NCBI GenBank assembly: GCA_008638375.1
Contig: CM018041.1
Coordinates: 9,448,627 to 9,512,626 of the forward strand
DNA length: 64,000 bases
Direction: 5' to 3'
Source of the DNA: Nyssa sinensis
Lineage: Eukaryota; Streptophyta; Magnoliopsida; Cornales; Nyssaceae
The notes beneath the pieces were generated by a model. It made no database searches. It saw only the letters and a program-made list of their open reading frames with translations, and was not told the origin of the DNA. Position 1 is the stretch's first letter; the number at the start of each line of letters is the position of its first letter. The position numbers and the translations under genes are program-made. Shown here piece after piece: positions 24,845 through 34,950 of the stretch.

Positions 24845-24885
24845 CGTTGGCTTTTGGCGATGGTAAAGAAAGCCGAAAGCCAACG
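24845..24885. other. 14-bp inverted repeat upstream of SDIR1
   Basis: CGTTGGCTTTTGGC (24845-24858) is complementary to GCCGAAAGCCAACG (24872-24885) with a single G-T position and a 13-nt spacer. It sits just upstream of, or at, the inferred SDIR1 transcription start, in a GC-richer stretch. It could be a DNA-binding site pair or a leader hairpin. Confidence 0.6.
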
Positions 24886-25265
24886 CGTCCGAGTCAACCC
24901 TCTCTCGTTCTGAACTCGTTCGCTCAGACTCAAAAGAATCCAATTTGCGTACATGCATGTGATATGATGTGATTCATACGCTATTCATCTTCATTATACT
25001 TCGATCTGTTGCTTCGGTTTGGCTCTGTAAGTAATTCTTCTCTCGTGTATATATATATATATATATATATATAGATAGATTCTGATAGCTGGGAAATTTT
25101 GGGGTTGTGATTTGGAATTAGGGGTTTTGTTTGATCATTCTTTGTAACCGTAGTTTAAGCCGACTGGAATTTCTGATGTTGAATTTTTTGTCCGGAGCAT
25201 ATTGGTTGTCGTTTCCTTAAAAAATATAAATTGTGCTGTTTGTTTTCTGAGAAAATTTGAAGGAG

Positions 25266-25305
25266 TATGGCTTCATGAAGGGATAATTGGGGCTTCATGA
25301 AGGGA
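25266..25305. repeat. short tandem duplication
   Basis: GGCTTCATGAAGGGATAA occurs twice about 21 bp apart, and a TTGTGCTGTTT motif lies on both sides. Small local duplication within the inferred leader intron. Confidence 0.7.
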
Positions 25306-26212
25306 TAAAATTGTGCTGTTTTTTTAAAAAAATTGCTTTTTAAACACCCTCCATATAAAAATTTGCCTTTCTATTTAATATCATGAATTACAGGAAATAG
25401 TAGCCATTTTTTAGATTAATTGTAAATTTTGGAATTTGGAACAATGTTGTTTGGTAATGATGAAAAATTAAAGTCTCTTACCATTGATTATGGTGGTGCC
25501 TTTTGTTTCCCTTTCTAGTTTATTAAGAGCGACATTGTAATGGATTTGCACTTCAAATGCTATTTTAAAGATGAATGAGTTATTCATTCTCAACTGGATG
25601 TCCAAATGATCATCAACGCTTCGTGTATGCCTTCCTTCCTAGGTGTGTGTGTGTTTATTTTTTTATTTTTTTTATTTTTATAGCATTTGATGTATTGTAA
25701 GGATGTCCACTTTTCTTTTCTTTTTTGATTAGTGATATATTGTTTTGTTTTTTGTTTGGTAAATCACACACACTTTATCCCTTAAGGTACCAACCAAGCT
25801 AGAGCTTGTTGGTTGATTAGTGACATATTGTGATAATATCATTCAAGCTTGTTTAATTTGTCTTCTTGATAGACTTTCAACATGAGGATCTTTCAATATT
25901 TGGATAGTGTGTGGAAACTTTTTCTAGTAAAGGGAGCCAACTCCTGGAACTTAAAGAATGGTTGGTTTTTGCACAAAATCCTAACACCAATTACATATTT
26001 ACATTGAAGTTTTTATTTGTTTTAAATTTATAAATGACAATAGATATCTCCTAATTTTTCTGATGTGAAGAGCTTTGTGAACCTTTTTTGTAGCATATGT
26101 TTATAGAAATAGCATGGGTGTTGCCTTCAACACTAGATGTTGTTGATTGTCAAGCAACTTTAAAGGTTCTCCTAAAAAATGACTGCTGGTGAGAATTTGT
26201 TAAGTTTCTTTA

Positions 26213-26498
26213 GAGCATCTCTAATGGTAAAAGTCATTTAGGTCATGCTAAACCTAAATTTTTGCATTGTTACAGTACTAAAATGCCATATTCTGTTATT
26301 TCTGATCCAATGCTTACATGCTATATCATTTTCAAAATATAGTTATATCATTTTCAGCTATTGGATTGTATAATTGATGGAGAATATAGGCCATATGATC
26401 TGAATAGCATCTGCTATTCTATTCTTCCGGCCAAATATGACAGAACTTTTGAGAAAGTTAAAAAATAGAGGCTTCTTTAGCCATTCATTGGAGCATCC
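26213..26498. mobile_element. MITE with GAGCATCT-type termini
   Basis: Starts GAGCATCTCTAATGG and ends in CCATTCATTGGAGCATCC, giving imperfect terminal inverted repeats. It is about 286 bp long, noncoding, and of the same general type as the element at 10013-10345. It lies in the inferred SDIR1 leader intron. Confidence 0.5.
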
Positions 26499-28807
26499 TT
26501 TTAACGGCACCTGCTATAATATAGATATAGCGACAGAAGGTCCACTTTTGTCAGCTTACCCCATCTTTTTATCAAAGCTCTTCATATGCATGTGAATATT
26601 TTGTGTGCTGTCTCTCTATCCTTCGGTGGCTATTAAAGAAATATTATTTCCTTCAAACTATGTTACACCGACACTTCAGAATGTGTAAATTATGCATGAA
26701 TGACACGGAATGGTCTGGGTATCATTTGCATTTATTTTAGGCTTTTTCCCAAAGTATTGAACACATATTGTAGTATGATTGGGCGACAAAGTAAGAGCGA
26801 GGAGCCCATCGATAATTCACAAGAAATTTCATTAGGACACCTTCTTTAGCAGTCATCAATTATATTGATATGTCAACATGACTGAAGACCCTTCTCTAGC
26901 TAGATTTATTGCACAGATTCATTTTACTCTATGATATAGCCGGAGAAAATTAGACATGTCAAACATTCAGCTATGTCCTTGTGTTCTACACTGTTATTTG
27001 ATGTAGTTCACAGCTAAGCTTATGCCTTCCCCCAACACTTGTAGCAGATGCAGGTAATGTAGATTCCAAACTAAAGGACTTTCAGAAGTGTGAAAGCACC
27101 TTGGAGCTGAAAGACTTTCACCTATTTTTCGTGAGATGTGATCTGTACTTGGACAATACCCCTTTTTTGTTGTGTTTGGAGTTTGCATCAATTTTTGTTT
27201 CACTAATTTCTCTCGGCCATCATTTATGTTTAAAAGCCTGTCAAGCATACATTTTGTCAATATATTCCTCAAACTTGCATGCGTGTGGGAGAAGTATATA
27301 TAAATATATTTTGTAATATATAACTTGATTTATTTATTTATTTCTGTATATAACTAAAAAATTTGTTACTTATTCACCACCATCTTAAAATGATTTGATC
27401 AATTTCACTTATAAAAAAAGAGAGTTTTGATCAATTTCCAATTCTTTTATGATATTACAAAATCATTATAAATACTATCTTGGATTTCAATTTTAAACGA
27501 GACAAATTAGCAATTTTGGTTTTAAACTTATTTATGAAAATTTAAGTAGTTACTTACCAAAAAAAAAAAGAAAAACAGTTACCATTTTAACAAAGTTGCA
27601 TAAATTATTATTAAAACAGATTTAAATTTCTTTTTTTTTTAAAAAAAAAAAATTCATAGGCCAATTAAGAAGATTAGTTTTGCCATCTACCTATTCTTGG
27701 TTTACTTACCCAAAAAAAAAGGCCAATTAAGAAGAACAATATTATTATTATTATTATTATTATTATAGTGACTAGGTCTTCTTCGAATAACTAATTTTTC
27801 CACTCTTTATCCTCTAACCTTTGAGGCAAAGTTTGGGAAAGTTTTACACCAGGGCACGAACGCATAACAAGTATAATCTTAAAGTATAGGTCATGGCGAA
27901 GGTATGACATTATACCGTGTGTGCATATGGTGCATATCTATCTGGAAGTGCTTCAAAGATTGGCAATCACTCTAGAAAATGGTGGTTCTAGTGAGAAGAG
28001 ACCTATTGTGTTATGATTTAATTGATAGACAATAGAGGTGAAAGTATCATTACTTCCTATATTCATAATAAGATTTTTGAAAGTTGAATTGAAGTGACTA
28101 TGTTGTTGAAGCTAATACTAATTTCCTTTGTGAAAATTTGGGGAGGAAAGGGGTGCTGGGGGGGAGGGGTTGGATTGGTTGGTCTTGGTGGACTTCTTCT
28201 TCTTCTTCTTCCGAACTCTGTATGTTGGATATGGTCTTACTGATTGCAAAAATCTAGACTGATTTTGATTCTCTGTAAGATACTATTAAGGTCAATTTTG
28301 TAGAATTTGTTTGATTATTTTTTTTGGGGGGGAGGGGAGCTTTATTGACACTTGGATTGGATTTGCTTGCTACAAGGGCGTTATGTGGCTAGTCTCACGC
28401 CATGTCATCTTTTTTCTGGGAGATCTCAAGAAGCTTTCGGTTCAGTGGGTCATGAGGGAAGTGCTATTTATTGGGTGATGCCAAGAGATACCGATTGTAT
28501 TGATGTTGTCCGAGCAAGCCTAACGTGGCCATTGCTAGTGTATCATTATCATGCGAGCACTATCCTATGGTTTGCGAGTCATATCCTAATATAGGGAGAG
28601 GGTGAAAAAGAAACCTGGGGACGCATCTCACCCTGGCATTGCGGTTCATTGGACACGTCCTATGTATTTATGTTGAGGTTGCTACGTGGTCTTGGTTGTT
28701 CCATCTGCATTATTTAGCTTTTATTTGAGTATTGTGTTCACATTTGTGATTTTGGGGTTGTTATGTGTCCTTGGTTGTTTCAGCTGTATGAGTTTTTATT
28801 TGAGTAG

Positions 28808-29365
28808 GACTTAAGAAGCATGAACACGGGATACGCAAACACGACATTTCTAAAAAAAAAATAGAATATGGATATATCAGGGATACATTGAATATATATA
28901 TATATATATTTATATGACCATATGATAAAAATATAACATTGTTTCAATTAAAATTAGCTAAAAAATACACTAATCACAAAAAATATTGTAAAGATATTAA
29001 AACAATAAAGTCATTAAATAAAAATTCAAGAACTTGTTTATTTAATCATCAACATTCATGATTTAAGTCCCAAAATAAATTTACTAACTATCACATAGAT
29101 CATATATATGTGTATATGTGTGTGTGTATGTGTATATATTTAGAACCAAAAAAAAAAGAAGAGTAAGAGAAAAAGAGGTAAAATATCCAAACACAAAAAT
29201 AAAATAAAAAATGTGTTTAAAACGTGTCCCTAACATGTTCATAATGTATCTAGAACGTGTTCGAAATTTTTAAAAAAATAATAATTTGGACACTCTTTTC
29301 TCGCGATTTTGACACATGTTCAGGAAGTATCCAAAAGTGTTGGTGTCCGACATAGCCATGTGAGC
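28808..29365. repeat. dispersed repeat in the SDIR1 leader intron
   Basis: The block starts near AAGAAGCATGAACACGGGAT and ends near GTATCCAAAAGTGTTGGTGT. Its edges resemble the ACACGGACACG-type repeat common in plant genomes. The interior is AT-rich with (TA)n and (TG)n microsatellites. No coding sequence. The boundaries are approximate. Confidence 0.4.
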
Positions 29366-29764
29366 CAAAATAGAGTATCCTTGGTTCATAGACTAGGACA
29401 TTTAGGATTTAACTCTAGGTGTCAAAAAGTCTAGATTTCTGAAGCATTTGAAGGTATTTTTATTGGGTTAACAGGAAATTTAAATGATATATTGCATTCT
29501 TTCTGAGAAGCATTGATAATGCAAAATCGGGTGACCATGTGTTAATATAATAAGTGATATAACTCGTAAATTCTTTGATATAATTGTATAGAGATTATAA
29601 GCATATGTGCCATAATTTTAGATGCCCTTAAGTGTATCAATTTTTAGTAATTTTCTTCTTTTTAAAATTTGCAGATTTTTTAAGTTTATACGTAGAATTG
29701 ATTTATCTCAGTGGGTTTTGTGCAAAAGAGATTCTTTTACTAGCGAATTGTGAAACAAAAAACC

Positions 29765-32700
29765 ATGAGTTTTGTTTTCCGAGGGACGAGAGCAGATATA
29801 GAAACCGGCTTTCCAGGATTTGTTCCAGAGCGGCGTACAGTGGTATAGCCCGATTTCTTATTACAATTTACCCTATGTTTCCTCTGGTACTCAATACATG
29901 GGATTTATATGTATATTTATAGCTTATATCGTAATCTGACAATATATGTTCTGTTTTTTCTGCCCATCAGCGTGTTCATGCAAATCGACCAGTTAATTCC
30001 AATTCACTTGCTTTTCTTGTCACAGGTACTCTAATGTTCATTTTCTTTTGGTTTGTAACAGTTATCTTTTAAATTATTTTGACCTGTATACTGCATCTTA
30101 TAATACAATATTATTTATTTGGTGGAACAGTTCTCTTGCTGTTCATGATTCTAAACTCACATCAGATGTCACCCAACTTTCTGGTATTCTCTTCACTGTG
30201 TATGAAATTGGAGCTTATTAATCTTTTTGGGTTGTGGTGCTGAAGCTCAATTCACTGTACAAGTATTTAAAACTTTCTCGTGAATCTACATTTGTAGCTC
30301 TGGCTTGTGTTCGGCATCTTTTTTATGGCAACAAGCCTTAGGATGTATGCAACTTGTCAGCAACTTCAAGTTCAGGCCCAAGCTCATGCTGAGGCAGCCA
30401 GTGACCTTCTTGGTCGTACTGAATTGCGGTTGCATATGCCACCAACTATAGCGCTTGCAACAAGAGGGCGGTTGCAAGGTCTCAGACTCCAGCTTGCACT
30501 TCTTGACCGGGAATTTGATGATTTAGGTATGGTGATCATAGCTGTGTTCCAATTTGTGACCAACAGTTTCACTGCTTTGAGTTTCAATGAATTTCATTAA
30601 AAAATTAAAATTTTATTTATTTATTTTGGGGAGTGAAAATTCGTTGAAGTTTATATGAAAAGGGAAGTAGTTGGCGGAGATTTTTTGCTATATGCAGATT
30701 ATGAAGCTTTGAGAGCACTGGATTCTGATAACGTCCCCTCAGCCTCATCAATGAGTGAGGAAGAGATAAATGCTCTTCCTGTTCATAAGTACAAGATTGC
30801 CGGCCCTCAAAGGTTAGGTATCGGGTTTTATATGCTACTGTATTTGCTTCAAGAATGTTAATTAGTATGATTGCCTGTAGTTCTATGTTGCTTTCTTTTG
30901 TTGGATTCCACTTTTCCTTTGTATTCTGTGTACTTTCTGAAATGCAAATTACAGGATTTCTTATGTTTCTGGAAGCCGATAATGTTGCTGTTCTTTTCGA
31001 TTCAGTTGTCCTCTCCCGCCACAATTGTCTCACAGAGTATATTTTTTATTTTTTTTTTGGGGTAATTATCTCAGAAAGTAGACTTGTTTTCTCTTATGCA
31101 TCTTAAATCACCTACCATTGAAAATTTTTAAACTTGTATTTCACAAATTTATTTTAAAATAATTTGGGTCTTCTCGAAATTGGAAAATTTCAAACACTTT
31201 CTATGAGAATTTTTTTAAAAATCAATATGAAATGGTGTGCCCTTGTTTGCTTCCAATCAAGGGGTTGGATTCTTTACAATTTCTCTGAATGAATGAGATA
31301 TATATTGCCTTCTGATGAAATTTCCATTTTTGTTATCATAATAATTGTAGTGATGATGTCAAGAGAACATGGAGAACCAAAATGAAAAAGTTGTATCATT
31401 TTGTTATTTTTTTATGCACATACTTGCGCCACACTTAATGAAATGATGAAAGCATAGTTCGTGGAATGGCCATTACTCAGGTTCTATTAGATCATTGTCA
31501 TGACCTCTCTGTGTGTGTTTGCACATGGGTGTGTTCATGTGAGATGCAGAGGCACCGAAATCATTTCTTTGTCTTGGTTATGTTTGTGTGTGCCCACTCA
31601 CTGCGTGCTACATGTTTAGTGCTTCTGCTTCATTTGTAGCATGTGTCCGGGTGAATTAACAACCCTAAATTCTCCTGTGTTAAATTTACTGTGTTGCTTT
31701 TTGGATTTATTTTGAATGATTATATGCAATGTTGGGGTTGAAGGGGTCAGGGCAAGTGTTACTGTCAAATGACAACTATACAGAAATTGAAATGCAAAGC
31801 AACTCTCGAAGCCCCAAGAGAGTTTTCCTTAATTTTTGGATTCTTTTGCTCAATATGAAAACATATACTGCCATATAAAGAAAAAAAAAAGCTGAGACAT
31901 TTTTTCTTAAGTAGCAATTTGTGTGCAAACAATTAGTGATTCTTTGGGTTTTAGAATGAGTGAATGACTATATTGTGCAACTATTTAAGGTTCTTTGGAA
32001 TTTCTTGATCTTTCATAGATTTTAATTCTGGTTTTGTTAGCAGTGGTGGCTCATCAATGCAACAGGCATCATCTTCAGCATCAACCGAGGTACTATTCTT
32101 TCTTTTTAATGCTTTAAAAATATTGTCAAATTATGTTTCAGTAAATCTTCTTTTATTCTGTTTTTGCTCTTTATAATGGGAAGGTAGGAGGGATGGAAGA
32201 GGTATCTTAAGGGAAAGGAATGAGTCTTTTCTTCTTTTTATTTGGTTTGGTAGGAAGAAAAGAAGGAAAAGGATGTTGAGTGATTTATAGCCTTATATAT
32301 TGAATGGAGGGTTACTTATAATTTATTTATTAAATGGAGAGTTTTTCTTAGAAGGGTAAAAATGTAAAAGAAGAGGAGGAGCTTCTTTCCTCCCATTTTT
32401 TGGGATGAAAGAAAATGGTGGGCTTAGAGGAACCCCCCCCCCCCCCCCCTCTTTTTCTCTCCCTTCCCTTTTCCTATGAAACCATCGAAACTCTTACCCT
32501 TTCCTCCCCTTTTCCTTCCCCTCTCTTCCTGCCACTCCACTTTTACCAAACAGATCATTATTCTTCACATTGACCCACACGTGCATATATTGTGTCAGGC
32601 ATGTGATTGATATGCTTAATAATTATTTTGAGTTTCTTGAAGAATTTTATTTGTTTGTCCGTTCCCAATGAGAAATAAATTCTGCATGCGTTTAATCATT

Positions 32701-34578
32701 TATCTCATGTGACAAATTGGAGGTTGATGTAGTCACTCAATGGTAGAGAGGGTCCTTTGTGTTTGGCCATGTCAAATTATCCTCTGTATTTAATGTGAAT
32801 GGCAGTTGTTGAAATCACATTTCAGAGGGAACTAGTTTCCACTCCCATATAATTATTACAGCTATATGTTAAAAAAAAACAAGGGCTGTTTCAGAGCAGG
32901 AATGCAAACTGTTGTGCTGCTTTGTCAAACAGTTCTGTTTGAAATTAGTCTTATGTTTGATATTTATTCTAGATATCTGGGGACACTTTTTGCCTTTTCA
33001 TATTGCCAGTCTTGTGAATTGATACAGTGCTTGTTTATTGGGTAATGAAGTTTGTTTTGCATGATAAAAAATATAGCCTTTACTATCCAGAACTAATCTC
33101 TAATTAGACCTTTGCATGTACAAATAACTACAGAGTATATTGAACATGCAAGAAATCTCATTCTAAATACAAGGAAGTCTCTGTATAAAATTGGCTACAT
33201 TAAATATGATCAATCATACAATATATGAATTGCATTATATTATGTATTGGTAGATTGGCCTAATTGTGATATCCCTTGTGAAACTTGTATCAGCATTGAT
33301 ATGATACATAATTGTTACCAAAACTGTTGTAGCACATGCATGGCATTTGAAAGAGAAGGATGGGGTTGAGGGTTTGATTCTTTCTTTTTGATGGATAATA
33401 ATTTATTGAAGCGGTGATCAAAATGACATTCAATTGTACTGTATTGTGCAGTGTTAAGTTTTTCAGTTACCGATAGGTGTTTTGTACTGGCCCATTAATC
33501 AAACATACATGCAGCATAGTGACAAAAGTTATTTTTATCTTATCTTACTGGCCATTTAATCTTTATGTCAAAACATTATTGCATTGTGTGTGGATGTGCT
33601 CTCTTTCCTTAGATTCAAGTCTGTTATTTCATAATTGGATAATGCCCTCAGTCCTGATATTCTTTCAAGCAGAAAAAACTAGACATTGCCAATACTGTCG
33701 ATAGCAGCGAAGGCCTCTGAAGATGAACTGACTTGCAGTGTTTGCTTGGAGCAAGTTAACGTGGGAGAACTTATCCGTAGCTTGCCATGCTTGCATCAGG
33801 TTTGTCCTCTTTCTTTGTGGTTTTTAACTTCATAAAACCTCTCCACTTTTCATTTTTTTCCTCAATTTCATCTCATTCTATTCCCTAATTGTAATAACGA
33901 CCTATTTTAAACATAAGCATGATAAAACATGCCCCATCCAGCATTATGAGGCCCATCAAATGATCAAATCATTGCTAGCCTGCTCCAAAGGCAGTCTATC
34001 GACTCTATCCTTTAGATTTTTTTGTTATCATATACCCAGTGAGTAGATGTGTTCTATAAATTTGGTAGTTAATGAATAAAATTTGGCTAAAAAGGGTTTT
34101 TTTCTTTCAAAGGCTTACATGCATATGCTCAAACAAGTACTCCTTATTTTGATTTGTATGGATCTGAACTAAATTAATATTTTTTAATATATTCACCCCC
34201 TGAAGAAATCACCCTGAAAGGGGAAAAATTACATTTGACAGACTTCTTAGTTACCTTTTAATAAAATTCACGGAGAAGCCCAATGTTTTTCTTTTTTTTT
34301 ATTTATCTTCCGTTGAGTCGAAGTAGTCAGTTTGTAAATTTAAGAATAAGTTGGACATCGTGGTTGTCTTGAAGCTGTTGGTGGCATAACATTGTAACCT
34401 TATTTTTTTTATCATAACATTGTAATCTTATTTATGTGGTCTTATGTTGCAGTTCCATGCAAATTGCATTGACCCATGGCTTCGGCAGCAAGGAACATGT
34501 CCAGTTTGTAAGTTTAGAGCTGGGTCAGGATGGCATGAAAATGGAGGTGGTGGAGCCGATGCTTCTTACATGGTTTAA
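29765..34578 (+). CDS. SDIR1: RING-H2 E3 ubiquitin ligase SDIR1, frameshifted in exon 7
   Basis: Eight coding exons with GT-AG introns: 29765-29842, 29971-30025, 30131-30183, 30298-30526, 30698-30812, 32041-32089, 33673-33799, 34453-34578. The product would be 276 residues if one extra base is discounted; Arabidopsis SDIR1 is about the same length. Seen: start MSFVFRG; two membrane segments at about 39-52 and 61-74; a conserved block with LRMYATCQQLQ and RLQLALLDREFDDL; SMSEEEINALPVHKY; then a RING-H2 finger (C214, C217, C232, H234, H237, C240, C251, C254) split by intron 7; C-terminus DASYMV. Known: SDIR1 is an ER-membrane E3 ligase and positive regulator of ABA and salt/drought signalling. 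Odd: exon lengths sum to 832, one more than a multiple of three. An extra G near 33709 shifts the frame and brings a stop at 33718-33720, before the RING. It is either a real lesion or an assembly error. Confidence 0.93.
32433..32449. repeat. homopolymer C17
   Basis: Seventeen consecutive C residues in SDIR1 intron 6. Such a run is prone to length error in sequencing and to slippage in the genome. Confidence 0.95.
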
Positions 34579-34950
34579 TGACTTGCAGAGTCCCAAACAC
34601 TGATACAAGCAGGCTTGTAGCTCATAAATACATCGATACATATACATATATAACCATGAATCAGAATGGAAGATTACAAGTTATGTCTAGCTTTGGGATA
34701 AATTATCTTAACATAGATGTGAGAGGAATCACAAAACATTGTTGATCACCCTAGAAATTTTGAATTATGGTTTAGCATGACAAATGTGGGGTTGATCAAA
34801 TTATGATATAAAAGATCGTTCTTCTGGAAAATCTGGCAATGTTCAGACGTGATGGCTACAATCAACACTGTATTGACCTTACTATTATCCTTTATAAACA
34901 TAGCAACTTACCCACAATGAAATTCCCTTTCATATATGTGTGCATCACAA
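34579..34950. other. SDIR1 3'UTR and flanking DNA
   Basis: Follows the SDIR1 stop. Includes a (CATA)n-type stretch near 34637-34653. No coding sequence. The poly(A) site is uncertain. The stretch ends at the poly-T that marks the 3' end of the LINE insertion. Confidence 0.55.

Larger units (their letters stand above)
25027..29674 (+). other. SDIR1: probable 5'UTR intron of SDIR1
   Basis: A strong donor, CT|GTAAGT, occurs at 25027, just after a CT-rich promoter-proximal segment (24900-25026). A good acceptor, TTTGCAG, ends at 29674, 90 bp before the SDIR1 ATG. Joining them gives a spliced leader of plausible size. The interval holds a MITE (26213-26498), a 28.8-29.4 kb repeat and no recognisable coding sequence. 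The intron is inferred and needs transcript data; other leader exons may exist inside it. Confidence 0.45.

Noticed and set aside
28352..28594. 80-codon plus-strand open frame
   Set aside because: No recognisable domain, lies within the inferred SDIR1 leader intron, and has no ATG-context or splice support.
33477..33704. Open frame overlapping the start of SDIR1 exon 7
   Set aside because: It is intron sequence plus a wrong-frame reading of the exon; the SDIR1 frame is fixed by the flanking exons.
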